Part shown: in pieces, positions 24,735 through 32,100 of the stretch
Layout of the letters: each line of letters begins with the position of its first letter
How positions within the stretch are numbered: the first letter of the stretch is position 1
Virus record (IMG/VR): IMGVR_UViG_3300047494_000276
Coordinates: 1-50,075 of that record
Direction: 5' to 3' (one strand)
Origin: a virus
Length of the DNA: 50,075 nt
Position numbers and translations under genes: made by a program
The notes under the pieces: generated by a model
What the model was told of the DNA's origin: nothing
Seen by the model: the letters and a program-made list of their open reading frames with translations, nothing else
Databases searched by the model: none

Positions 24735-25334
24735 GGGCTTCTCCTGTGTGTGAAGGCTGTCGAGAAAGGATTGAGGCGCGGCGTCGCAGTGCGCGGCGTC
24801 ACCGATGCGGCAGCTGGGTCCAGCGCGGCCGAGATCGACACGGGCCACATGATTGCCGGAGATTGCGTCTTGGCGTGCCTGGCACCTGGTGCCATCTGCC
24901 GCTGCGTAATCGCCGAACTGCAAGCTCGCGTCGTAGCCGTTCGAAAGCTGAACCTTGCCTGCCTCGGTGTCGGCGATCGCGGCCGCGTCCATGAGGAGAA
25001 GATCGAAAGCGAGATGGTCACCATCGCGGATCGCGCCCATGACGACGCCGTCCGCATATTTCTTCCAGTTGGTGGCGTTCACCGCCTCGCGTGGGTGATC
25101 GTTGGTGATCGGCTTGCCGATGAAGCTCCGCACGGCTCGCTCATCGAAGACGGCGGCCTCGTCGCGCAGCACATTCACGACTGCTTGGTCGCGAAGGCCA
25201 TGTTCATTGTTCGGATCGACTTCGCTGCCAGCGTATTGATAGACGCCAGCCCGCGCAGCGCGCGCCCGCACGGCCATATAGCCGTCTGCGGTGCGGCGAG
25301 GCTTATCGAGCGTCAGGCCATCGGCGAAGTACAT
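24171..25334 (-). CDS. DUF2213 capsid maturation protease fused to scaffold
   Basis: 387 residues. The N-terminal 190 match DUF2213 proteases: GYMAVRARAARAGVYQYAGSE, FIGKPITNDHPREAVNATNW, LSNGYDASL and ISGNHVARVDLGRAGPSCRIGDA, whose NHVA motif carries the likely catalytic His and is followed by RAGP. The C-terminal half is a helical, charged scaffold (LETQVATLTTDKATADAKITTLEQQL). Such fusions process the prohead and are usually self-cleaved. Junction motif copy 5 lies 33 bases upstream of the ATG. Confidence 0.82.
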   Translation of the reverse strand: MYFADGLTLDKPRRTADGYMAVRARAARAGVYQYAGSEVDPNNEHGLRDQAVVNVLRDEAAVFDERAVRSFIGKPITNDHPREAVNATNWKKYADGVVMGAIRDGDHLAFDLLLMDAAAIADTEAGKVQLSNGYDASLQFGDYAAADGTRCQARQDAISGNHVARVDLGRAGPSCRIGDAAHCDAAPQSFLDSLHTQEKPVKTMLIDGLTVDISNADTAQATIATILAARDGFKVKIGDLETQVATLTTDKATADAKITTLEQQLIDSKPTPAQLRDAAKAYAQTAGKAKVLGITVTDAMDETAIMKAVVDKKLGDKAQGWNDAQYAASFASLTADVKVEAVDALASAITGQPVSLGDARSEYLDARAKSRNELSQAWKTAPKTAEA

Positions 25335-25367
25335 GGCGGCATGATTTGCCGCGCGCTGGTGCGCATC

Positions 25368-25381
25368 GTTACCGCCGTCAG
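25368..25381 (-). repeat. junction motif copy 5 (CTGACGGCGGTAAC)
   Basis: Perfect minus-strand copy, but here the upstream gene stops at a TAG (25395-25397) 14 bases earlier in another frame. The motif is therefore kept without serving as the stop codon. The next ATG is 33 bases downstream. Confidence 0.9.
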
Positions 25382-25394
25382 CGCGCGGACTTGG

Positions 25395-26120
25395 CTACGC
25401 CTTGATAACCCAAGCATCGGTCGCGAGATCAGCGGACGCCAGATACGCGGCGGGCAGGTAGAAATACCCGTTATCGCCCCAGTCCGTGTTCCACGAATTG
25501 CGCACGATGTAATGCCCATCGCTGGTATAGCCGACGACGCAGATCGCGTGCCCGCCGACCGTCTTCTCGCTCTTGCCCGGCATCGGCACCTTGCCCGTCT
25601 GTGCGACGGCATCGCTTTCGAAGCTCTCATAGACCGTGATGCCGACGACGAACGGTGATCCGCTGGCGAGGCAATCCATGTAATCGGCAGGGCCGTTGAG
25701 CCGCTGGTAGGTCTTGATCAGGTCGGTCTTGGCGTCCGCCGTCGCCTTGGCCGGGGGTGCCTTCGCGAACTTCGACGGCACGTAAGGCCAATCGGCTTCC
25801 GGCGGCAGGCCGAGCGATGCCAGGATCTTGATCCCGTCGCGGATTTCGGCGCCGCCGTCGGTCTTGATGTCGCCCTCGACCTTGCGTTCCTGGTAATACA
25901 GCCACAGCTGCGAGCCCTCGAATCCGTTATGCAGGAACGCCATCGCGCCGGTCAGCGCGAACGCGGTGCAGCTGCCAAGCTGGCCCTGATCCCAGCATGG
26001 CGGGAATTTCGAGCGGAGATCGACGGACTTGGGCTGCGGCGCGCCGGTGCGGGTGTAGGCATAATCGCGGATGTCGCCGAGGTCGGGACGGTAGCCGTAG
26101 CGGGCAATCTTGCGGGTCAT
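25395..26120 (-). CDS. papain-like (C1) cysteine protease in the head module
   Basis: 241 residues from the ATG at 26120, with AGGAG 6 bases upstream; longer frames upstream lack this. The full catalytic set of family C1 is present: Gln and Cys in DQGQLGSCTAFALTG (near residues 45-60), His in VGGHAICVVGY (about 195-205), and Asn in RNSWNTDWGDNGYFYLP (about 212-228). DLRSKFPPCWDQG is the usual start of the mature fold. There is no signal peptide or long propeptide, so it would act in the cytoplasm or in the capsid. Its place between head morphogenesis and prohead protease genes suggests a role in head processing or as injected protein. Confidence 0.85.
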   Translation of the reverse strand: MTRKIARYGYRPDLGDIRDYAYTRTGAPQPKSVDLRSKFPPCWDQGQLGSCTAFALTGAMAFLHNGFEGSQLWLYYQERKVEGDIKTDGGAEIRDGIKILASLGLPPEADWPYVPSKFAKAPPAKATADAKTDLIKTYQRLNGPADYMDCLASGSPFVVGITVYESFESDAVAQTGKVPMPGKSEKTVGGHAICVVGYTSDGHYIVRNSWNTDWGDNGYFYLPAAYLASADLATDAWVIKA

Positions 26121-26169
26121 AGGGCGCTCCTTGGTCAGGAGCGCGAATTGCGCTTGGGCTGGACGCCGA

Positions 26170-26183
26170 GTTACCGCCGTCAG
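26170..26183 (-). repeat. junction motif copy 6 (CTGACGGCGGTAAC)
   Basis: Perfect minus-strand copy. TGA at 26180-26182 ends the head morphogenesis gene; the protease ATG lies 49 bases downstream behind its own AGGAG site. Confidence 0.9.
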
Positions 26184-27025
26184 TCGAACAGCGGCTCTTC
26201 CCAGCATTTGCAGAACGGCAGGACGCCGGCGCGGTCGTTCGGCGCCCGATCTTCCCGATATACCTTCCCGTCGCGGGCGAGATGATCATCGCGGGGATGC
26301 TGTTGCGGTGTGTGATGCCAGCGAAAACGGGCCAGGCCGGCAGCAGCGCGGCGGGCGCGATCGAGCGCGGCCGATGTCTTGTCGGTCTGATCGACGCCGA
26401 TGTTCGCCGCGCGCTTGCGCGCCTTCGTGATCACGGTGTTGAAATCGGCTTCCGCTTGCGATGCGGGCTTGATCGCGGCGAGACCGCCCAGCAGCGCCGC
26501 GGCGATCTTGTGGCCTGTCTCCTGGTGCAGCGATGTAGCGAGTTGCTGATTCCAGGTGAGCGCGTTCGCGAGCTCGGGCTTCGCGGCGGCCGGTGAATTG
26601 AGCAGCGACACATCGATACCGGTCGCGGTCTTGATCCGGGCATTCCATTGCGCGCGGTGCCAGACCTCAAGCCGGTCCAGCGCGGCTGCAAGCTGGTTTT
26701 GGATGCCGGGCAGGCTTTGCCCCAGCCGCGCCGCCGATTGGTCGATCTGGCGCTGCAGGATGGCCGAATTGCCGGTATCGCGTGCGATCGCATAGGCGCG
26801 CATGATCAGATCGCGTTCGGCCGCCCATTGGCGCGTGAGCGTGAAATACGGAGCCGCGATGCCCGATCGCATCGCCTCGGTCGGATCGATACGGCGGAAG
26901 GCGCGCGGACGAGCCTTGGCCATGCGGATCATGCCCGGCAGATCGTAGCGCTGGCCGGTGAGGTAGAGCGCCAGGCCGGTGGCGAGCGCCGCGTTGCGAC
27001 TAGTGTTGTCGGGCTGGCTGGCCAT
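26180..27025 (-). CDS. phage head morphogenesis protein (Mu gpF / SPP1 gp7-like)
   Basis: 281 residues from ATG 27025; GTG at 27043 is an alternative in the same frame. The helical N-terminal two thirds are typical of minor capsid proteins. The C-terminus RFRWHHTPQQHPRDDHLARDGKVY...PFCKCWEEPLFD is the conserved gp7/gpF signature (W-x-T-x(2,4)-D...R..H...G...P-F-C.C). These proteins bind the portal and enter the procapsid. It ends in junction motif copy 6 and starts after a hairpin-rich gap. Confidence 0.88.
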   Translation of the reverse strand: MASQPDNTSRNAALATGLALYLTGQRYDLPGMIRMAKARPRAFRRIDPTEAMRSGIAAPYFTLTRQWAAERDLIMRAYAIARDTGNSAILQRQIDQSAARLGQSLPGIQNQLAAALDRLEVWHRAQWNARIKTATGIDVSLLNSPAAAKPELANALTWNQQLATSLHQETGHKIAAALLGGLAAIKPASQAEADFNTVITKARKRAANIGVDQTDKTSAALDRARRAAAGLARFRWHHTPQQHPRDDHLARDGKVYREDRAPNDRAGVLPFCKCWEEPLFD

Positions 27026-27061
27026 CAGTTGAAACCGGAGCACAAAGCAAATATATCAATC

Positions 27062-27141
27062 GTGAGCGCCGCCGTGCTTCGGGCGTAATCGGTCACGGGA
27101 CCGTCGGAAACGACGGGGCATGTTGGCCCAGCGGCGCTCAC
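27062..27141. repeat. nested inverted repeats in portal / head-morphogenesis gap
   Basis: GTGAGCGCCGC (27062-27072) and GCGGCGCTCAC (27131-27141) are perfect 11-bp inverted arms; the right arm contains the portal stop. Between them lie GGTC-ACGG-GACC (27091-27102) and CCGTCG-GAAA-CGACGG (27101-27116), the latter with a GNRA-type loop on the plus strand. No gene lies here and no T-run follows, so it is not a standard terminator. Confidence 0.7.
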
Positions 27142-29132
27142 TTTTTCCTCATTGATTTCAACGCCACGATCTGGCCGCCCCTGACCTGCTCGGTATAGGT
27201 ATATTCGTGAGCGCCGACTCGTGCCGTGTAGTTTAGCCGCAAGCCCTTGCCGCTCGACCGCGATCCTTGCGCCGTGATCGTATGCGCGTTGCCGACGATC
27301 TCGTTGATCCTGCCGAAATCACTCTTCTCGATCGCGACCTGGCCGCGCCTTGCCTCGATCGCAGGATCGCCGTGCGACTTCATGGCATGCCGGATTTCCG
27401 AACTTCCGACGATGCGCTCGTGACCGGCGATGTCGATGCCGGTGTGCTGCAATACGGCGCTGGCATTCGCGTGCGACACCTGGCCCAGACTCGTGGCGCG
27501 ATGTGATCCGCGCTCGGTCAGCGCCTCTTCGACATGTTCGGCTAGACCGCCAGTCCACTTCCCATCCGGCCCACGCGGCTCGTCGGGATTGAACCCATCG
27601 TCAAAAGGGCGGCTCGACCCATCGTCCACCTCCTCGACCAGCACCCAGCGCTTGCGTCCGTCGTTCGCCGCCGTCGCGGCGCCCGGCTGCTTGATGGTCG
27701 GCAGGCGTCCCAGCGCCGTGGCGGGCACCAACGGGTCGCTGCCCTGAACCGCTTCCAGATCATCAGGCCCGGGCGGCGACAGCGACGGAAACCGCTCGTC
27801 CTCGGGCAGTTCGGCGAGCGCGCCGTCGAGACCTGACAGCCATTGTTCCTCGACCGCCGTGTGCTGCACCGCCTTCTCGAATGCGATCGTCGGGATGACG
27901 TTCATCGCCTCAAGCGCCGCGATGCCCTCCACACGGTTCTTGAAGATGGTCGATTTGTCGAGCTCCGACATCTCCTGCAGCGGCGGGAAATCGTACCAGG
28001 CCTCGTCCGTCACCTCGACGCCAGCGCTCGGCAGCATCACGGCGTCCAACTGATCGAGTGCCGGCCGGAGATAGGCATCCTGATCGGCGCGAATCTTGGC
28101 GATATAGTTGCTCTCGTCCCCGGTGCCGGTCGCGTTCATGCCGTCCGGCGACTTGCCGAGGAAGCGTGTGGCCGGGATATCGAACGCGCCCGCGACGGCC
28201 GCCGCGTAGACGCGGATCATGTCGGGCATGCCGGTCCATGTGACCTGGCGCGTGTCCCATTCCTCGCCGGGACTATCCTTGCCCTTGCCGCCGTCGAGAA
28301 TCCGGGTGTTGTGGGTCGATTTCAGCGCATTGGCGACCTGCACGCGCCTCGTGACCAGCTGCTCGCCCTCCGTGGTCGCCAGCGTGGCCGTGAGCCCCGG
28401 AATGCTGACCGTATCGAGCTTCGCTTCCTCGATCAGCGACGCGAAGCCGTTCATGGCGGCATCGGCGTTGCGCACCGCATCGTGCGCCGAGACCAGCACG
28501 CTATCGCCCCAAAACCAGTCGTCGCCGCTGGTGCCGCGCAGGTTCGGTCGTGGCTTGCCCTTGAACGTGATCACGCGCGACGGATGGATCGTGACCTGTT
28601 GCGCGCCGGCCTTGCCGAAGTTGATGCGATAGAACGAAGGCTGGCAGAATAGCGGATCATCAGGATCGGTCACGATCGGCCCGAGCGTGACTTGCCAGCG
28701 GTTCATGACGTGGAGGTATTTGAGCCCCGCCGCGCCGACGGTCTCTTGCGCGAGCGGGATCGTCGGATCGGTGCCGACGCCCATGACGATCAGGCCGCCA
28801 CCGAGACGGCCGAGCGTCAGCGCCTCGCGCAACTTGGTCCAGACCTGCAGGCGCTTTTCCTCAGCCTCGATCTTGGTGACGTCGGCCTCGTCCAGCTGCC
28901 AATCCCGGCGCGCGCGGGTCATGTCGAACGGCGGCAGATCGACGCCCTTCTGCACGAACCAAGACGATCGATACGATGCCTCGATCTGCTCGGGCAGCAT
29001 GAACGGCTGGGTGTAGAACCCGTAGGTGCGCTTGTCGGCGGTCGTGCCGGCGCCGGACACCAGATTGGCGAGGCCGTCTCTCAGCGGCGCATCGATGACG
29101 AACCGTCCACGGTGATCACGACGCTGGCCCAT
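27138..29132 (-). CDS. DUF1073 portal protein with C-terminal BECR-type nuclease domain
   Basis: 664 residues. About 35-480 is the DUF1073-type portal (IEASYRSSWFVQKGVDLPPFDMTRARRDWQ, ALTLGRLGGGLIVMGVG, AGAFDIPATRFLGKSPDGMNATGTGDESNY). A linker with FNPDEPRGPDGKWTGG (about 512-527) leads to a domain at about 555-664. EIRHAMKSHGD, IEKSDFGRINEIVGNAHTI and YTYTEQVRGGQIVALKSM there fit the phage-Barnase-EndoU-ColicinE5/D-RelE-like (PBECR) nuclease families. The portal forms the DNA channel. The extra domain may be delivered or used against rivals, which is inference. Confidence 0.82.
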   Translation of the reverse strand: MGQRRDHRGRFVIDAPLRDGLANLVSGAGTTADKRTYGFYTQPFMLPEQIEASYRSSWFVQKGVDLPPFDMTRARRDWQLDEADVTKIEAEEKRLQVWTKLREALTLGRLGGGLIVMGVGTDPTIPLAQETVGAAGLKYLHVMNRWQVTLGPIVTDPDDPLFCQPSFYRINFGKAGAQQVTIHPSRVITFKGKPRPNLRGTSGDDWFWGDSVLVSAHDAVRNADAAMNGFASLIEEAKLDTVSIPGLTATLATTEGEQLVTRRVQVANALKSTHNTRILDGGKGKDSPGEEWDTRQVTWTGMPDMIRVYAAAVAGAFDIPATRFLGKSPDGMNATGTGDESNYIAKIRADQDAYLRPALDQLDAVMLPSAGVEVTDEAWYDFPPLQEMSELDKSTIFKNRVEGIAALEAMNVIPTIAFEKAVQHTAVEEQWLSGLDGALAELPEDERFPSLSPPGPDDLEAVQGSDPLVPATALGRLPTIKQPGAATAANDGRKRWVLVEEVDDGSSRPFDDGFNPDEPRGPDGKWTGGLAEHVEEALTERGSHRATSLGQVSHANASAVLQHTGIDIAGHERIVGSSEIRHAMKSHGDPAIEARRGQVAIEKSDFGRINEIVGNAHTITAQGSRSSGKGLRLNYTARVGAHEYTYTEQVRGGQIVALKSMRKK

Positions 29133-29164
29133 GGCCGGAAAATACGGGCGTTGCCGCGCGCGCG

Positions 29165-29178
29165 GTTACCGCCGTCAG
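29165..29178 (-). repeat. junction motif copy 7 (CTGACGGCGGTAAC)
   Basis: Perfect minus-strand copy. TGA at 29175-29177 ends the terminase large subunit gene and the portal ATG lies 32 bases downstream. It is the most promoter-proximal copy; none was seen upstream of it in the replication genes. Confidence 0.9.
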
Positions 29179-30494
29179 CCGAGCAATGCCGACAGGTCAT
29201 ATCCGGATCGACGCACGCCCTCGAGCGCGTAGCGGCACGCATCGATCGTATGGTTCTTCTTGTCCTCAAGCACCGGCAAGACCTCGCCCGTGATCGGATC
29301 CACCTTCCAGCTGTACAGCGTGAGCTCGTCGATGACGTGCAGGCATCGCGGATGCACCATGATATCGTAATTCTGCAGGAAGGTGACGCCCTCCTCTACC
29401 GACCCGGGCCCTTTGACCGCGGGCGTGATGTTGAAGCCCTTGCGCCGCATGAAGCTGATCGTTTCCGGACGCGCACTGTCGGCCGTGATGGGCCATTTGA
29501 TGGCGCCAGGGATACCGACCCGATGCTTCGGGCCCTGCGGATTTTCCCAGCGCTTCGGATTGTGCGTATCGTCGCCTGCGAACAGTGCCGGCGTGTCGTC
29601 GATCTCGCAGCCGACCGCATACGCCTCATGATCGATGAACAGCGTTCGCCCGGTCGGATCGGCAATCGGTCCAGCCGCCCCCATGCGGCCAATGAACATC
29701 CGCACCAGGACAGAAGGATCGACGCTGAAACCCCAATCCGCACCGAAATAGAAGCGCGCATCGTCCGGCGTCTCGAACCGCTCGATCGACCAATTCTTGA
29801 AGACGCGGGCCTGGCTGTTGCGCAGATAGCCGCCAAGCCAGATGTGATTATATTTGTCGGGGTCGCGCGCCCGATCCCACTCCATCTCGCTCTTTAGCGG
29901 ATCGCCGAACCATGGGTTTTCCGTGAAGTTGACGTGTCGCACGATCGACCCGGGTGGTGGCGTGCCGCCGACGAACATCGCATCGACCGGATCGGTGGCA
30001 TGCTCGGGGTTCCAATCCCACCATATCTCGGAACCTTTGGTGCGGATCGTCGGCGTCAGCTTCTGGATGCTGGTCTGGCTGACGGATCGCGCCTCGCTGA
30101 TATAGGCGAGCGTGAAGCCTTCCTGCGATTTGATGCTGTCGATGTTGGAGCGCAGACCGAAGAAGTCGATCGAAGTGCCGTTGCGGCCCATGATCTCGGT
30201 CTTCTGGCTGTGGTAGAAGCCGTCGCCGTTGGTCGGCCCGAAGCCCATCTGCGGGATAAGATCATCGAGCAGCTGCTTGACCGAGCCGTCGATCGATTTC
30301 TGGATCTCGCGTCCGCAGAATATGCGTTCGCGCTTCAAGCCTCCCCGGAATAGCAGCCCGCGCGCGAATGAATGCGATTTGGTCGATCCGCGTCCGCCCT
30401 TCGCAGCACGATGCCTAACCGGAAGCCCATCGTCCGCGACCGTGGCGAACAACAGGTCTTCCATGCACGCGGGAAGCTCGAGCTCAATCTTCAC
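29175..30494 (-). CDS. terminase large subunit (PBSX-type)
   Basis: 439 residues from the GTG at 30494 (MKIELELP...), overlapping the small subunit; GTG at 30506 is also open. The ATPase Walker A is GGRGSTKS (residues 33-40), followed by YISEARSVS (Walker B-like) in the first 150. The nuclease half has GADWGFSVDPS, TADSARPETISFMRRKGF and NHTIDACRYAL, the three acidic positions of the RNase H-like nuclease. It cuts and pumps DNA into the prohead. The stop is in junction motif copy 7. Confidence 0.92.
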   Translation of the reverse strand: MKIELELPACMEDLLFATVADDGLPVRHRAAKGGRGSTKSHSFARGLLFRGGLKRERIFCGREIQKSIDGSVKQLLDDLIPQMGFGPTNGDGFYHSQKTEIMGRNGTSIDFFGLRSNIDSIKSQEGFTLAYISEARSVSQTSIQKLTPTIRTKGSEIWWDWNPEHATDPVDAMFVGGTPPPGSIVRHVNFTENPWFGDPLKSEMEWDRARDPDKYNHIWLGGYLRNSQARVFKNWSIERFETPDDARFYFGADWGFSVDPSVLVRMFIGRMGAAGPIADPTGRTLFIDHEAYAVGCEIDDTPALFAGDDTHNPKRWENPQGPKHRVGIPGAIKWPITADSARPETISFMRRKGFNITPAVKGPGSVEEGVTFLQNYDIMVHPRCLHVIDELTLYSWKVDPITGEVLPVLEDKKNHTIDACRYALEGVRRSGYDLSALLG

Positions 30495-30789
30495 TCGGCA
30501 CGTCACCAGGCCGGACGAACCGCACCGTCGCTTCCATGGTGTGCTTCAACGGATTGTCAGCATCGCCGGCAACCTGCATCGCGATCGAACTCAGTTTCGG
30601 GTGGACATAGGGCGCGGCGCTCTTGGCGGCGTCGATCCTGGTCGCGGCCTTGGCGCGCGGGTTGCGCACGATGCTGAGCAGATATTCGAGCGGCGTCAGG
30701 CCAGTGGCCGCGATCTCGGCTTCACGCTTCGCCGTCGCCTTGTTGCGGACGCCCTTTTGCCTACCGCCAGTTTTGACACCCGCAGCCAT
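30484..30789 (-). CDS. terminase small subunit-like protein
   Basis: 101 residues immediately upstream of TerL with an 11-base overlap. GVKTGGRQKGVRNKATAKREAEIAATGLTPLEYLLSIVRNP is the typical start of short small terminase-like proteins in alphaproteobacterial phages (basic GxRxGxxNK segment, then helices). It probably recognises the packaging site and stimulates TerL. The low length argues for a minimal version lacking a separate oligomerisation domain. Confidence 0.72.
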   Translation of the reverse strand: MAAGVKTGGRQKGVRNKATAKREAEIAATGLTPLEYLLSIVRNPRAKAATRIDAAKSAAPYVHPKLSSIAMQVAGDADNPLKHTMEATVRFVRPGDVPSED

Positions 30790-30792
30790 AGT

Positions 30793-31329
30793 CTATTTTC
30801 CGTCTAATTTAGAAATTGGGCCGGACCGCTGCGCCCGCAACAAATCCGCCGCCTTGATCATCCCAGCCATGAACTCGCTCGATCCCTGCATCTCCCGCGC
30901 CGCCGCCTCAACTATCGCGGCAGCGCGTGCCGGCGACATCATCACCCGCTTGGGCTTCTCCGGCACGGGCTGACGCGCGACCCCGGGCAACAACCCGAAA
31001 TCCCAGAACCGCGGCGCCTGGCACGGCCAGGACGGGCGACGGCGGCGGCCCAGCACATAACTCGCGGCATTGGACCGCGGCGCGCGCTCGGCAATGCGGG
31101 TCGCGGTGATTGCCGGCCCGTTGAACCTGACCCATTCGGCGCGGGCCTCCTGCAGGGTCAGCATGCCGACCGACAGCCGGTCCCGGTTGCGCAGGTCGAT
31201 CCATTTGCGGATCGTCTTGGCATGCGCTGCCGTCTCGTCCTCAATGCCGGACCATCCGACGCGGATGAATACCTCGTCGAAGTCGTTCGGCACGGGCCGG
31301 TACAGGGCTGTGGTCCCCCGGGCTGGCAT
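30793..31329 (-). CDS. hypothetical phage protein, 178 aa
   Basis: ATG directly follows the TGA of the replication gene. The N-terminus (RPVPNDFDEVFIRVGWSGIEDETAAHAKTIRKWIDLRNRDRLSVGMLTLQEARAEW) looks like a helix-turn-helix-type DNA-binding segment. The C-terminal third is helical (SPARAAAIVEAAAREMQGSSEFMAGMIKAADLL). Position between replication and terminase genes suggests a regulator of the early-to-late switch or a packaging helper; neither is proven. Confidence 0.6.
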   Translation of the reverse strand: MPARGTTALYRPVPNDFDEVFIRVGWSGIEDETAAHAKTIRKWIDLRNRDRLSVGMLTLQEARAEWVRFNGPAITATRIAERAPRSNAASYVLGRRRRPSWPCQAPRFWDFGLLPGVARQPVPEKPKRVMMSPARAAAIVEAAAREMQGSSEFMAGMIKAADLLRAQRSGPISKLDGK

Positions 31330-32100
31330 TCACTCACCACCACCGGCGGCGTAGCGCTGTTGAACTTCCCGGAAATATTCCAGGTCGCGCTGATCCTTGG
31401 CATGCTCCTCCCGAATGGCCCGATCGAAATACCGCAGCGTGCTTGGCGGATCGTTCGAATTGGCCCGGTCGGCGGCGATGCGGGTCAGGACGGGTATCAC
31501 CGTGGCAGCACGGTCGATCCCAGCTTTCTCCCAATCCGCAAGCTGGCGACGGTCGGCATGGGTGAGCGGCCAAGCCCAGCCAACGGCGCGGATCACCTCG
31601 GCGTCCATCATCGACGGCTGCGAAGGCAACCCCGTCGATTTCCGGTCCTCGTGTACGTGCGCGAGCGTGCGCGCTCCGGTATTTTTATCTTCTTCTCTTC
31701 TTTGTTCTGTGTCTCGCTCCTGTCTCACCCTTGTCTCAGGACGTGTCTCGGGCGCTGTCTCACTCCTGTCTCGCTCACCCTGAAATTGATCGTAGTTACA
31801 GATGGTTATAACCGTCACGCCTGTCTCAGCGCGCGTCTCAATCATTGCCTCGTTTTTTGCTCGGTTCCAAAAACGCGTTATCCAGGCCTTATCGCGGTCG
31901 ATCGCAGCGGCCATGTCGCGGGTCGAGATTGCCAGCTGCCCGCGCTGCAGCGTTAGGGTCCGATCTTTGTAGTTGATCTTGGTCGGACGCCATGCGGCAC
32001 GGATGACCATCCACGCGAATGCCAGCGCCTCACCGTCATTGCGGAATGAGGCGTTGCCCAGCAGGGCGCGATAGATGCGGACGTAGCCGACGTCGCTCAC
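31330..32100 (-). CDS. replication initiator / replisome organiser-like protein
   Basis: 256 residues from GTG 32100, which overlaps the previous stop (GTGA) with GGAGG 4 bases upstream. The N-terminal about 110 residues are a winged-helix type domain (GYVRIYRALLGNASFRNDGEALAFAWMVIRAAW, ISTRDMAAAIDRDKAWITRFWNRAKNEAMIETR) like phage replisome organisers. A charged linker encoded by the TGTCTC repeat array follows (about 117-140), then a helical C-terminal domain (WPLTHADRRQLADWEKAGIDRAATVIPVL). Its position next to DnaB matches lambda O beside P. Confidence 0.72.
   Translation of the reverse strand: MSDVGYVRIYRALLGNASFRNDGEALAFAWMVIRAAWRPTKINYKDRTLTLQRGQLAISTRDMAAAIDRDKAWITRFWNRAKNEAMIETRAETGVTVITICNYDQFQGERDRSETAPETRPETRVRQERDTEQRREEDKNTGARTLAHVHEDRKSTGLPSQPSMMDAEVIRAVGWAWPLTHADRRQLADWEKAGIDRAATVIPVLTRIAADRANSNDPPSTLRYFDRAIREEHAKDQRDLEYFREVQQRYAAGGGE
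31679..31839. other. candidate replication origin: phased TGTCTC iterons with pyrimidine-rich stretch
   Basis: TGTCTC occurs at 31710, 31721, 31732, 31744, 31756, 31767 and 31822, with a variant CGTCTC at 31834; spacing is 11 or 12 bases, about one helical turn, and the gap to 31822 is five such steps. To one side lies a T-rich pyrimidine tract (about 31679-31709). A perfect palindrome GGTTATAACC sits at 31804-31813. The array is inside the initiator gene, as in lambdoid origins. Confidence 0.62.

Noticed and set aside
24360-25658. 432-residue plus-strand open frame
   Set aside because: Antisense across the protease/scaffold and papain-like genes, no recognisable domain.
3661-29178. Junction motif as a sigma-70 promoter (CTGACG as -35)
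   Set aside because: At the three junctions I checked (copies 1, 3 and 5) no plausible -10 hexamer follows at 16-18 bases.
3661-29178. Junction motif as Shine-Dalgarno site
   Set aside because: GGCGGTAA weakly resembles one, but it is 23-56 bases before the start and several genes have their own AGGAG nearer.
28692-29897. 401-residue plus-strand open frame
   Set aside because: Antisense across portal and terminase genes, both of which have clear motifs on the other strand.
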